DNA from: Knoxdaviesia capensis
Taxonomy: Eukaryota > Ascomycota > Sordariomycetes > Microascales > Gondwanamycetaceae
Assembly (NCBI GenBank): GCA_001510575.1
Contig: LNGK01000004.1
Location: forward strand, 803,895 to 867,894
DNA length: 64,000 nucleotides
Reading direction: 5' to 3'
The stretch's first letter is position 1. Each line of letters begins with the position of its first letter. A program made the position numbers and the translations under genes. Under the pieces are notes generated by a model. The model ran no database searches. It saw only the letters and a list, made by a program, of their open reading frames with translations, and had not been told where the DNA came from. This document shows, one piece after another, positions 11,702 through 23,248 of this stretch.

Positions 11702-12219
11702 TGTGGCTGCAGGGAGGCGTATGGCCGGGGAAAAAAGGCCGGGAAGAGTGAAGAATCTGTGTTGAGAGTACTTTTGGGTCAAGAAGATGTGAAGTTGGAA
11801 ATGTGAAGTTGGCGATCTTGGGAGAGAGGTGGATTTAGTAGGAGTGGCTGACTGCTGTGGCGCTCGGATTTGATATGTGGCGGTGCACAGCATCTAAGCG
11901 AGAGCGAGGACATCAGACTGGAAACGCAGGACACGGAGGATAAAACAAATCTTGATACCTGATCATGAGCCTATCGGCTGGAAAATGGAATTGTAAACTG
12001 TCATGTGTATGAGTTTTGTTTGTATATGTTTCCTGTGCGTGGGCGTTGAGCAAGTAAAAGAATATATGCCCCGGAGATGCAAGAAACCCGAAAGACCCTA
12101 ATATCCAGACTCTAACCCTAAACGCCAACGTAAATGCCAAAAGAAAGGACGAAAAACAAACGCAGCTTCGACTTGAACTCCCCTTCAACCCAAGATCAAC
12201 CAAAGTCTACGCAATCTGC
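11702..12219. other. Spacer with one telobox, no gene seen
   Basis: This covers the MED22 upstream region and the flank of the lactonase relic. A telobox AACCCTAA lies at 12114-12121, and TATA-like sequence occurs near 12061-12066. I see no supported coding sequence. Confidence 0.4.
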
Positions 12220-12722
12220 ATCACAAACTGCGGGCGGCGCTGTCGGGCAGCCCGCTCTGCAGGGTGGCGAGCAGGTGCGGGGTGCCGTCGGCGGCGGAGA
12301 CCGCCCCACACGTCGATGGCGCCGGTGGCGAACGAAACGAGCCGACCATGCGGGTCTTGTCGTGGTTGAACTCGAGGGTGCACGACGCCCGAGCGAGCTG
12401 TTGGCGGTCGACTGCTGGGTGACGGCTGTGGCGGACGCGCGGTCCAGCGTCAGGGTGGAGCAGGGTGGCGGCGTTCTCGTTGACGCTGTACACGGTGTTG
12501 GGCTCTTTTGAACACCATCTAGCTGGGGCCGGTGCCGGGCAGCGAGAGCGTGTTGTGGATGGTGAAGGCGGAGCGGTCGAACGAGGCGGTGACGGTCTGG
12601 CCGGGCGCGCCGATGAGCAGCTTGGCGGCGTCCGGGCCGGGTGGGGCGTTCGGGCTGGAGTGCGACGGGGTTGCGGTGGCCAGGCCGAGATGGGCCACGG
12701 TTAGAGAGATGGACTTGCTCAT
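12220..12722 (-). pseudogene. Lactonase-type beta-propeller relic (N-terminal part, frame-broken)
   Basis: From an ATG at 12722 the first 67 residues run KLLIGAPGQTVTASFD and TIHNTLSLPGTGPS, then hit an in-frame TAG where the family normally has Trp. A shifted frame continues with NTVYSVNENAATLL, another with LDRASATAVTQQSTANSS, another with LEFNHDKTRMVGSF, and another with GAVSAADGTPHLLATLQSGL. This order of motifs fits the N-terminal blades of the fungal lactonase/cis-muconate cyclase-like seven-bladed propeller family. At least one stop and three frameshifts break it, and the later blades are missing. It is most likely a decayed, truncated copy. Family name is from motif resemblance only. 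Confidence 0.55.
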
Positions 12723-15062
12723 GGTGGTGCCTGGGTATAGAGTGGGATTGCCGGTGGGCCATCAGATTCTCTCTCTCTCTCTCTCCATGGGGAATCCAGA
12801 GGCGGGACCAGTGCCCGACTATATAGAACACATGACCTCGCTAACACTACGACCTGCCGCGCCTCTCTTTTCGCCTGAAGGTCTCTTGCAGGCACATCAC
12901 ACACACACACGCACGATGCTCACAGGAATACTGTGGTCCCGGGTGGCTGTAAGAGATAGAGCCGTGACCCGCTTGCCAACCAAAACTACACGGGGTTTCC
13001 AGGCGCAGCAACGTGGTTGCTTTGGTCGGACTCTACTATGATCTAATATATATTATGTGTGTCTTACCGGCCGGCACAGCACACACACACACACACGGCA
13101 TGTTTTACCTCCCTGCGTGTACCCAATTATCGGGGGCTTTTCTGTTGGTGCTGGCTGTTCAGGGGGCGCCAGGACTGCCCAAGCTTTTCTTTCTTTTTCT
13201 TTCTTCTTCTTTTCTCTTTCTCCCGTTTAAAGCCCCTTGTTGCCTTTTTCCGGGATTCGTCAGCCGCAGGGCTGGGCTCGTCTAACCGACCGGCGTTTGT
13301 CGCTTCCAGATAGCTGGTGCGTCGGCCGTTGGGTGTTCTCAGGACGCGAGATTCCGAACTTTCGTTTCTGTTTTCTGTTTTTGCCTTTGGGTTTCGACTT
13401 CTTGAGCCGTCGTTCTCGCTTCGAGGGCTGGTTGGCTATGTTATGCAGGGCGGATGCAAGAGTCAGACGCACACCTTGGCTGGTGGCTGATGTGTGTGTT
13501 TGTCTCTGTGTCTCTCACTCGATTGTCGGTCGTCTGCGAGGGCTCGCGGCCAGTCATCTCCACCGAGTCTGTGAAACAACGTGTCGCTGGGTGCGAGGAC
13601 TGTACTACGTGGTTGCTGATCAATGTGACTGCTGGCGATCTTCGTGGCAGCTACAGCTCTCAGTTGGAGTTTGAAGGATGCAGACCACCAACCAACCGAT
13701 ACAGCCAGGCCTACATAGGATTGCATGCAACGACTTCCAGGGGGACCGATCCCTGGAGCCAAGAAGAGTTGGCAGGGGACGAAATCCCACCGGATGATGG
13801 CCTGTGGGCCCTCAGTCTCTCTCTGCCGCACTGCCTCTCTCGCTTCACTTCCTTCGCGCACGGTCGGACCCTCGCGCGAACCAGAGAATAGGCGCTATCC
13901 TGTGTGGCGTCGCCCTATGTTAAGTGCATGTCCGAGTTTTCCTCCATTCCAGGGGAAATAAGAGACCATCGGATTTGACTTCTGCAGGTCCTGGGGGGTT
14001 TTCTTTTAGTTCTCTTAGTCGAGAGGCTGTGCTTTTTAGACAAAGCCTCCCGCCAAGAGTCACCGTGGGCGGCGGCTATTTCTTGGGCACGCAACCCTAA
14101 CCATCAAGCCCTATCTCCCAACCCTACTACAACAGACCAAATCTACTCCACGGGACTTCAGGACGAGTGTATCATCGAAGACAATTACTTGCTAGGCGAA
14201 TTGGAAGCATAAAGATACTTCCTTTTATCCCAGCGAGAGACACCTACTCCGCGTGACAAGCTTGGATGGCTGTTGTGAGCGGGCTTTGCCGGTCTTGTGT
14301 CCGGAGTCGTGATGGTTCTAGTGGATATCCGTCCGACCCGATTTGCTGTGTTGGTCCGGTAAGCGCCCGTAAAAAAAAGCAAAAGAAAAAAAGAAAAAGA
14401 GAAGCTGACCGCCTCCATCGTGTTTCAGAAATGGCGAGATGACTGGCGAATACTTCTCCGAAAAGAGGGTGGCTGTGAAACTGGACAAACTGTCTGTTGG
14501 CGATAGATACCATGCAAGTCGCACAGCATTGTGTCTGTCTGTCTGTCTGTCTGTATGTATGAGGATGAGAAGAACTGCTGCCATGTAACCCGCTGGCATG
14601 TCATGAGACTGACTGTCCTTTTATGCGCTGATGAGTGTTCATGTCGACAACGGCAAGCCACAGGGCACTGTCTCACTTGAGGTCGTTCGTGGTAGTCTGG
14701 CGATTCGCGGAATGATAGCCAGTACACTTACTGCACTGGCATGCCCTCCTCCGGCTGTTGTCGTTCGTTGAGCCCTGTTGAAACCTCGACAATACCAGAT
14801 ACGAGTGAGAGGCCCGTCAATGTGGCTGAAGGGAGAGGAATATATCTGGATAGAGAGGTACAGTCAGAAGAAAAGCCGGGCCAAGAGCCGGGACATGGCC
14901 AGGGTTCCAGGAGACGAAGAGAGGAAGAGAGGAAGAGAGGAAGAGAGCGAAATAACACTCACCGACACGACGAAGACGTGAGAGTCTCCGTTTATCAGGC
15001 CCGATCCTGCTCTGCAAGACTGGATGGAGATCTCCCTCTCACTGGCTGACGCTCTCTTCCCC

Positions 15063-15095
<33 letters not shown>

Positions 15096-15708
15096 TTATA
15101 TCCTTTATTTTCTTTCTTTTTTCATGTTCACCTCTCCGGCGTCTATTTCGCTTCTTTCGCCCTCCAGGCCTGGTCCGCCTATTTCTGTCCTTCTGCGTCT
15201 ACTTCCCTGTCGTCAGCCGCACGCAGGCTTGTCTGTGCTGTGCTGGCCCCAGTCTCACAGCACTGGAGCTTTTTTTTTTTGTCCTGGGCTATTTTTGGTT
15301 TTATTTGATTTTCCCGGCCTTCTCTTTTCCGTCTGGCTGTCTTGTCTTGTCTCCCTTGGCGGGCCTGGTCTCTGCTTGTGTTCGGGTGCTGTCTCTGGTG
15401 ATTTCTGGTCCGGTGGTCATCGGCTGTGTTCACGTTTGAGGGTTCTTGAAGTGCTACAGGGCCGCGTCACTCGCTGGTATTTTTTGTTTTTTCTGTCTCT
15501 CTTCTTCTTCCTCCTCTTTTTTATTTTCTTCAGTCTCTGTGTATCCCCCTGTTTGTGGTGTTTCCCTTTCTTCTCTTCTTTCTTTGTTCTCTTCAGCTCT
15601 GGTCCCGGAGACGCGGATCAACCTCCGCCCGAACGAGCCCCGGAACCCCGGCTGCGGAAAGCAGGCACGAAGAAACGACCGCTTACGAGACACACATATA
15701 TACGCGTC

Positions 15709-15743
<35 letters not shown>

Positions 15744-15752
15744 CCACCCATC
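12723..15752. other. 3-kb intergenic region with microsatellites; no gene seen
   Basis: It contains (CT)n at 12768-12786, (CA)n at 12897-12911 and 13079-13097, a CTGT run at 14530-14554, (CT)n at 15069-15096, and a (CA)n tract at 15713-15740 that ends 12 bp before the next start codon. A telobox AACCCTAA is at 14093-14100. The open frames here are low-complexity or lack family features. The T/C-rich stretch 15050-15600 probably includes the leader of the chitin-binding gene. Confidence 0.45.
15713..15740. repeat. (CA)n microsatellite in the 5' leader of the chitin-binding gene
   Basis: Fourteen CA dinucleotides run up to 12 bp upstream of the ATG at 15753. Length variation here would change the leader without changing the protein. 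Confidence 0.9.
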
Positions 15753-16709
15753 ATGCCATCCCCAGCACGCTCCCTCCGCCTCGTCTGGCTGCTCTCAGCC
15801 ACCCTCGCCGCACTCCTCCCGCCAGCCTCCGCGCTCCCACCGCCGCACGCCCGATCCCCCGGCACGTCCGCCGCCGCCGCGTTTTCAGCCTGGCTCGACA
15901 CGCTGTCCCTCGGTGTCCTAGCCCGCGAGCTCGCGGAGCCGCAGCAAACCACCAACGGCTCGTGCGGCGCCGACTTCGCCGCCATGGCGTGCAGCGGCTC
16001 GCCGTTCGGCGCCTGCTGCTCGGCCCGCGGCTTCTGCGGCTCGTCGCCCTCCCACTGCGGCAACGGCTGCCAGCCCGCCTTTGGCACGTGCGGGAGCGCC
16101 ACCGTCAGCGCCGAGGGCAACTGCGGCGGCGCCGACGGCGTCACCTGTGTCGGCAGCGTGTTTGGCAGCTGCTGCTCGGCGAGCGGCTTCTGCGGCTCGG
16201 GCGCCGACTACTGCGGCCCCGGCTGCCAGGCGCGGTTTGGCGCGTGTCCCGACGCCGGCGCCGCTTCTTCCAGCGCCGAGACGCCCGCGCCGGCGGCCAC
16301 CGCGCCGAGCGCAACAGGTGCCGGCCAACGCACGACGGCTGCAACCGCTGCGGCAGCGACCCCACCGCCGCCGGCGTCGTCGGAAACCAACGCGAGCTCC
16401 GAGCTGGTCGGCTCGCCGAAATCCGCGCACCGGTCTGGCTCCGGCATCGCCACGTCGGTGCTGGTCGCGATTGTGGTCGGCTCCGTGGTCGCCGTGGCGG
16501 CCGTGGCCGGCGCCGTGGTGGTGTATCTCCGCCGGAAACGGCAGGCCGCGGCTCCAGATCCCCGCGCCGACGCCAAGTTGGCGCCGTCGCCGACGTCGGT
16601 GGTGGCTGGCGAGCCGTCGACCTCGCACGATGTGCTCGAGCTGCCGGCCACCGAGCCGATGGTCGAACTTCCGGGAGATACGCACCATGCAGCTCCGGAG
16701 AGGAAGTAG
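15753..16709 (+). CDS. Single-pass membrane protein with two hevein-type chitin-binding domains (CBM18)
   Basis: A single exon encodes 318 residues. The start at 15753 is the first in-frame ATG and opens a signal peptide (hydrophobic to about residue 27, ending in an Ala-rich cleavage region). Two Cys-rich hevein/ChtBD1 domains follow at about 69-113 and 121-164. Each has the CC..GFCG and YC/HCG..C pattern that binds N-acetylglucosamine polymers. A Ser/Thr/Ala-rich stalk leads to one transmembrane helix (about 231-256) and a short cytoplasmic tail starting RRKR. The layout suggests a plasma-membrane or wall protein that binds chitin. No catalytic domain is present, so it is not a chitin deacetylase or chitinase. 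The gene faces the WSC-like gene 3'-to-3'. Confidence 0.85.
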   Translation: MPSPARSLRLVWLLSATLAALLPPASALPPPHARSPGTSAAAAFSAWLDTLSLGVLARELAEPQQTTNGSCGADFAAMACSGSPFGACCSARGFCGSSPSHCGNGCQPAFGTCGSATVSAEGNCGGADGVTCVGSVFGSCCSASGFCGSGADYCGPGCQARFGACPDAGAASSSAETPAPAATAPSATGAGQRTTAATAAAATPPPPASSETNASSELVGSPKSAHRSGSGIATSVLVAIVVGSVVAVAAVAGAVVVYLRRKRQAAAPDPRADAKLAPSPTSVVAGEPSTSHDVLELPATEPMVELPGDTHHAAPERK

Positions 16710-17281
16710 GACGAGGTGGATGGGATATTGTGCCGGGGAGGGGCGGAGGAAAAAGATTGGCGGCGATCCTGTGCTTGGGATCTTTTTATTTCATATTACT
16801 GTAACTACTCTTGATACCTGCGGATTTCTTTACTATTTTCAGGAGAAACCCTACGTCCATCTCACGATAATGTTTCTTTCGGGGCATTGAATTCCAGCCT
16901 CGACTCCTCTCGGCGTGTGGAAAGCACCAGATCTGGAGAGAATATAACAATACATATATTCCACTCAACTTGAAAGGCTACTTGGATCGGACTCATAACT
17001 GATGATGGTATCGCGCGAGCATACGATGCTGCGTCTCCGAAGAGAAAAGCTCAGAATCAAACCGAAAAAGAAAAAAAAGAAAAAAGCAAAAAAGCAAAGA
17101 AGCACGTATTGCATGGACCTGCCGCAAATCGAGGCAGCATCCCAAGAAACAGCTGAAGTCACCAAGGCCGTAGCCGAAGTCATCATACCCCTTTCCCACT
17201 GTCTCCTCTCCGGGCCCGTTCCGACGGGGGCCTGGAAACGGCCTCTGCCGGCGTCCTCCGCACTCCTCCCATCCGCGCCCC
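16710..17281. other. Convergent spacer between two cell-surface genes
   Basis: The 3' ends of the chitin-binding gene (plus) and the WSC-like gene (minus) face each other across about 570 bp. The stretch near 17040-17100 is A-rich on the plus strand. No gene is seen. Confidence 0.45.
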
Positions 17282-18094
17282 TCAGGCCACAACCATACCA
17301 ATGGCAACCAGAGCCAGAGCGGCAACACCGGCGACGCCGCGGCTCTTGGCGCCGGGCTCGCCGGCCGATGCATTCGGCGCGCTCGGGATCCACGTGGTGT
17401 GGCCGGAGTGCGTGATCGCGGTGGTGTCGCTGGTGGCCGACGACCACGGGTCCGAGTACCCCGGCGGCGTGGACGGGTACCACGACGTCGGCAGCGGGGA
17501 CGGGCAGTTGTAGCACGACGTGTAATGGGTGGTGGTGGTCGAGGTGGTCGTCGTCGTGGAGGTCGTCGATGACGTGGTCGACGTGGTGCTGCAGCTCGTG
17601 GTTGTGGTCGAGGTCGAGGTCGAGGTCGAGCAGCTAGTAGTCGACGGCGGGGGCGGCGGCGGGGGCGAGGGCGGGGTGGTCGGGTACACGGTCGACCACG
17701 TCGAAGTCGGCGGCCACGGCGGCGACGGCAGGCCGTGCTCGGAGTTGCAGTACAGGTTCGCCACCGTCTCGCAGCGCTCGACCGACCCGCACTGGCCGTG
17801 CCCGCCGCTGCACGGGTTGTTGCACACGGCGTCCGGCTGCAGGCCCACCGTGCCGATGTAGTTCGCGCAGCGGCACACGCTGTAGAACACCGCGGCAAAC
17901 TTGTACGCGCGGCACCGGAACTGGCAGTCCTCCGGCACGATGCCGGCCGGCCCGTGCGGCACCGTCTCGGCGAAGGCTGCCGGGTTGACTTCCACGCAGC
18001 CGCTGTACACAAACGGCGGCACTGCGCATTGGTTCTGCGCGCACACTGCGGCGGCGCTGGCCAGTGTGGCGGTGAGGAGTGTGGAGGGCTTCAT
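17282..18094 (-). CDS. Secreted WSC-like Cys-rich protein, probably GPI-anchored
   Basis: A single exon encodes 270 residues. The signal peptide is MKPSTLLTATLASAAAVCAQ. A Cys-rich module at about 20-120 begins FVYSGCVEVN and includes CQFRCRAYKF, CRCANYIGTV and CNNPCSGGHGQCGS, which is the spacing of a WSC domain. A long Pro/Ser/Thr stretch (about 125-215) should be heavily O-glycosylated. The C-terminus has an Asn/Ser-rich likely omega site followed by a hydrophobic tail, as in GPI-anchored proteins; a membrane-spanning sensor tail is absent. Wall stress sensing or matrix binding is a family-based guess. A CTATATAG box at 18112-18119 lies just upstream of the start. Confidence 0.8.
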   Translation of the reverse strand: MKPSTLLTATLASAAAVCAQNQCAVPPFVYSGCVEVNPAAFAETVPHGPAGIVPEDCQFRCRAYKFAAVFYSVCRCANYIGTVGLQPDAVCNNPCSGGHGQCGSVERCETVANLYCNSEHGLPSPPWPPTSTWSTVYPTTPPSPPPPPPPSTTSCSTSTSTSTTTTSCSTTSTTSSTTSTTTTTSTTTTHYTSCYNCPSPLPTSWYPSTPPGYSDPWSSATSDTTAITHSGHTTWIPSAPNASAGEPGAKSRGVAGVAALALVAIGMVVA

Positions 18095-21000
18095 CTTAGG
18101 GGGGGGGAGGCCCTATATAGGACCTTGTTGTGAGGATCGTGGGCTTGACGGAGTCTGCTATGATGAGAGACGGCTTTGTTAACGGCGGTGGTGACACCTC
18201 TTCAAGGTGCTTCTGATCTGGCTTTTGAGTTCAGTGAAGACCTAGAACCAAAGAGGTATCTCTTTGATCATGCTCCTCATGACCGTAACCCTAACTTACC
18301 TGGATATCACGTTGTGAGTGGACTTGGAGAAGATCCAATCCTCAACCAATTCACAGAGACGATGAAGAGGTGGAGAGATATATAGGAAGAAGGGAAAGCA
18401 AACCGCAGCAGACGATACTCATCTGTTGAATAGAGAGAGTTTTTAAAGGAAAAACAAAACACCAGATATCGTGACTCAGTTCCAGAAACAAAATAATCTA
18501 AAACATCTTTTTGTGTGTCCTAGATTTTGATGTTTGTATATCACGATAACAACAGCATCCCACGCACGTAAACAAAGAGCTCTCACCTCACATGTGTGGC
18601 ATTGTGTTCCCCTCTGAAGAGTCAGTATCAGGGCCTCTCCCACACAGACCTCAAGAGCTGCACATAGAGCTGTGAGAGTCTGTGTTCCCCCCTCTCGCCC
18701 ATCCACCTGTGGCCCTCTTCCGGGTCTGCTGCTTGTGTGCTCAGCCCTGTTGCGCTGTTTCTGATCCTGTGTCTTGATCGGTGTTCTGTGTCTCGCCCTG
18801 TATTTCACCTAGACGGGCTGGTGGCAGCGGACACCGGCTGCCTGCAGGACGTGGGAGACTAGTGAGTGATGTGGACGGTGGGACAGAGGGAGGCTCTTTT
18901 GTTTTTGCTGCAGTCTGTCATATCACGCGTTGAGGGGGGGAGGGGAAAGGGGGATCTGTGCATGGTGTTGCCATGGCGAGAGAGAGAGAGAGAGAAAGGG
19001 GGACGGTTCAGGATCATCGGGTTTCGCAGGGCGGCTGCTGTGGCCGCCGGTCGATGCTGACCCTGCGTGTCCCCCGCTCGGTGGCATACGAAGCGAGATG
19101 CCAGATCTGCGAGAGCGTTGGCGGTACAATGGACTGTGTGAAGACGGACACGACGAGTGCGGCAGACCAGCACTTGACCTCCAGCCACAGCACGCTGTGC
19201 AGCCCCGGTCCTCCAGCTCGTCAGGAGACTACTCCCTCCTGAATGTCTCTGGTCTCCTGCATCTTGCAGCGTCCGCCGTAGCCCGAGACACAGCCAATCT
19301 CGCTCGCTTCACCCACGCCACACATTCGCAAACCCTCATCTCAGCTCCCTCCGCAACCCACCAACCGGGGAACCTTTGGCCCTGCCTCCCTCCCTCCCCC
19401 CCTTTCTCTTTTGCTCTGTGGACAACACAGCACAATCGCCAAAAAGGCCGGCCTTGGTGCGACCAGTGCACCCAGCCCCGGGCGAAACCCTGTGGAGTCC
19501 CACAGCAAACAAACCGTAAAAAAGAAAAAGAAAAGAAAAAGGCCCCTCCGTCCCCCGAGCCCGGCCTCGGCGATATTTCTCTTTCGTGTATGGCGCCCCA
19601 CCCACTCTTTCACCGACCAAGAGAGAGATCGAGGGAGGGAGACAGGCGGGAACACGGCAGTGGCCGCCCGAGTGCACGAGCGACCCAAAAAGGCCCTTCC
19701 GTCCTCTCGCACGGTGGCATCGGCAGATAAATCTTTTTTTTCCCGGGTCGTCCAGGGTCCCGGCGTTGTTGGCACGGTGGGTCCCTGGTCGGAGGCACAC
19801 AGACCGTCCAACCGGACACAAGGAGGAAGATCGCCCCTCCGGATATATATCTAGGGGAGCAGAGAGAGAGAGAGAGAGGGAGGGAGCCGTGGGTGGACAG
19901 GCCAAACGGCAAAAGCCGTCGAGGCCTGGGCTGGCTGGCTGTGTAACTTCGTATCACGATAACCCACATACGGAGGAGGCAAGCAAACAAGCGCAGGGGA
20001 TGATGGGTGGAAAAACAGAAAAGAAGGAAAACATCCGTCTGTGGAACCGAGGAAGTGAGCTGCTCACCTTGGGTGTCCTCGATCGCAGTCAACCATGGGA
20101 GCCCAACCAAGCCACAAGAGCCCCCAAGAAGATCGGGGAGAGGAAGCCTTGACAGTGACAAGAGCAAAAGAACCCTCCCCCATCCCCCTGAAAGCCGGGA
20201 ATTACAGAGATTCAGACCATGCCGTGCTCGTCGTGCGCGCAGACACCACCCCGAACACCGTGCAAACGATACGTCCGTCGTATACCACAGGCCCCTCACA
20301 CACAGAATCACAGATCGATCTATTCCCCCGACACACAGAAGACAAAGAGATGGCAGAAACACGCAGCCGCAGACAACAAGGTCAATTATCTAGAAAGCCC
20401 AGTCTCCAGCAAGAATTCAAAAGAAACACACAGCCATCAGAGCTCTCTTTACTGGCTCCACAGGGGCCCCCCGAGACGGAGAGGGTGACTCAAGGACGAG
20501 CCAAAAAGTCCCCTTCCACCGAGCGTCCCTGCGTCACCATGCCGTCACGGCCACCGGTGGACGCACCGTTTCCTGTCTGTGTGTCCCCCCGTTGCCTCTC
20601 TCTCTCTCACTTTCTCTCCATATCCACACTACGAAGAGCAGGGAGGACACGGGAGACAAGAAATGAGCCCCGTTAGAGAGATGGAGAGAGAGAGAGAATG
20701 GGGGGTCAGGTTGACAGGCGCGGTGTTCCACAGGTAGATGATCTGGTTGCCTTCGCACGAGACACACTGGACCCCCCTTCTCACCCTCTCACCCAACGAC
20801 ACAGCCAGCGTCCTGGTCCCTCGTGCACGCGCAAACCCTGATCCCAAGGGTTTCTGCAGAAACAAACTCTTGAGAGGCAAGACACAAGCAGCGGGGGGGT
20901 TCTGGTATGTGATGGGGGGGAGAGGAGAAGATGGGCGGGGTCCAGGGTGATTTCTCGAAGAGACAGTTTCCTGGTTCTCATCATGTGGGTGTGTGTGTGG

Positions 21001-21387
21001 ATTCAGTGATTGGGACAGTTCAGCGTCCTCACTGGAAGAAACGCAAATCAAATGGAAAATGCAATGCAATCATCGTCCAGAGTAAACCCGGATTTTCTCT
21101 ATCCATCCCATTTTTCGGTAACCTGTGCGTTGTTTTCGTATGGTGCTGAAGAAAGAAAATCGTTCAAATGCATAAATCCCTCCCAGAATCGTAAAAGAAA
21201 AGAAAAAGAAAACCCCTAGAAAATGCTAAAACCAGTAGAACTTCGTTCTAAAAACATAGAAGAACGAAACAGATGCAAAGACGAAGAACCGAGAAGAAAG
21301 AAAGGGGGGAAAGAAAGGGGAGAAAGAAAAAGAACGGAGAGGAAAGACAGGGGGAAGAAAAAAAGAAGGAGGGAGGAGAGCCGGCCC
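18095..21387. other. 3.3-kb intergenic region; one odd coding-like segment, otherwise no gene
   Basis: At 18179-18385 an open frame without an ATG has ordinary-looking residues (for example YHVVSGLGEDPILNQF) and AT-rich codons unlike the neighbouring genes. It also carries a telobox at 18287-18294. The rest has (GA)n tracts at 18977-18996 and 19861-19879 and frames of low complexity. I see no supported gene or RNA here. Confidence 0.4.
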
Positions 21388-23248
21388 TTACGCGCGCTTC
21401 TTCCGCGAGCTGGACGACACAAGCTTCTTCTTCACCTGCTTCGGGATCTTGTCCTTGCGCTTCTCGCGCTTCGCCTCCTTGACGGCCAGCTTGTGAGCCT
21501 ATACGCAAGAGAGACACCAGAGAGTGTGAGTTAGCACCGATACTCGCCATACGCAAAAAGACACTATGACCAGAGCAAAATGCAACCAGACGGGAAACGA
21601 AAAAACCCACCTTCTTCTCATCCTTATCTTCATGCTTGCGCCCGCGCGGCCGGCCCTTGTCGAAGAGACTCTCGTCGACCTCGCTATCGTCCGTGCCGTC
21701 GCTGTCCTCCCCGTCCTCGTCGCCATCACTCGCCGAGTCCGACTCCTCGTCCGACTCCTTCTTGCGCCCCGCCACCACCTGGTCGGCCAGCAGGTTGCGG
21801 TACACCAGGTCCTCGCCCTCGCCCCGGCCGATGCGCTGCACGTCCTTCTCAATGTCGTACACCTGCTCGAGCGTCTGCGGGATGTACTGGTTGCGGAACA
21901 CCTCGGTGTCGACCTCCTGCGCAGCAGCAGCAGCCGCCGCGTCGCCGTCGTCGCCGTCGCCGCCGCCGCCGCTTGCGGGGGCCTCCGCGCGGATGCGGTA
22001 CAGCGTCTCGACGGCCGCGCGCATGCCGTCGGGGTCGACCGCGCCGGTGCCGGCGGTGATGAAGTTGAACACCGAGCGGTCGGGGAGCGTGTCGACCGAC
22101 TTGCGGCGGAAGAAGTCGCCGACGTTCTTGATGTCCATGCGCAGGAACTCGAGCGACCGCGGGTGGTCGGGCTCGACGCTCTGCGACACGTCGATGATGT
22201 ACAGCGTGCCGGCGTGGTAGAGCGTGTTGTACTCGCTCAGATCGGCGTGCACGAGCCGGCACACCTGGTACATGCGGCGCATCAGCCCCAGCATCTGCAC
22301 GTACAGCGCGCGCCACTCGGCGTCGGCGTCGTCGGACGCCAGCACCGCGTCGCGCAGCCGCGGGTACGCCCAGCCCCTGGCGTCGCCGAGGAAGCCCATC
22401 ACCAGCACGTGCAGCTTGAGGGCCACCGGCTCCGGGCACGGGATGCCGGCGGCGTGGATGCGCTTGAGGTTGCGGAACTCCTTCTCGGCCCACAGCTTGA
22501 CCATCTTGCGGTTGTTGCCCTTGTCGGCGCCCTTCTGGAAGCGGTGCTCGCCCGAGATGTAGCGCTCGCGGTCCTTGAACACCAGGATCGACGTCTTGTA
22601 GATCTTGATGGCGCGCTGCTCCGACGCCGCGCTGTCGTCGGCGCGGTGCAGCACCGCCCCGTACACGTTGGCCTCCTTGCCGGTGCTGATGGCGCCGTGC
22701 ACCTCGCTGACGATGCCGCGGTCGATCATCTTCAGCAGGATCATGCGGGTGCGCTGGTCGAGCACCAGCTCGGCCGTGGCGCGGTCGGCCTTGTCACGCT
22801 CGCGGTCGGCATCCTGCTTGACCGAGTCCAGGCGGATCTTGGCCGCGTGGCGTGACAGCGCCGAGATCTGGTCGTCCACGCTGGCGAAGGTATTGGCCTT
22901 GGGCTTCTGCGCGTTTGTCCGCGGCGCCACGCCCGCGCCACTTGTCGGGCCGGCGGCCGCAGCCTCGTTGAGCTTGCGCTGGCGGTTGTACGACTTGGTC
23001 AGGTCGGCCGCCTGCGGGTCCCACTCGGCCTCGTCGATGTCGTCGTCGTCGTCGTCGTCAAACACATCGGCCAGGTCGTCGTCTTCCTCGCCGTCCAGAA
23101 CCAGCGCCTCCACTGGCGGGGCTGCTACAGCAACAATCGACGACGGGATTTCTGCAGGGGCCGCCTCGTAGCCTTGGTTCGGCACGTATTTATACGGAGG
23201 CTGGTGAGGAGCCGCCGGAGACGCTGCGGTTGCGTCTGATCGAGACAT
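21388..23248 (-). CDS. RIO1: RIO-type atypical protein kinase 1, 40S ribosome maturation
   Basis: Exons 23248-21611 and 21498-21388 (minus) give 582 residues. Rio1 binds pre-40S particles in the cytoplasm and uses ATP hydrolysis for late 18S rRNA maturation. The nucleotide loop STGKEANVYG is near 188-197. The catalytic loop LVHADLSEYNTLYH has Asp near 336. The metal-binding motif IIDVSQSVEPDHP has Asp near 353, which receives the phospho-aspartate in this family. The N-terminal acidic run coded near 23040-23100 and the acidic Ser/Asp region before the last intron are typical. The short second exon codes the basic tail AHKLAVKEAKREKRKDKIPK. The 112-nt intron uses donor GTGGGT and acceptor TAG and contains no in-frame stop. 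RIO1 is divergent from twinfilin. Confidence 0.95.

Noticed and set aside
21566..22855. A 429-codon open frame opposite RIO1
   Set aside because: Shadow of the RIO1 coding strand; no motif of its own.
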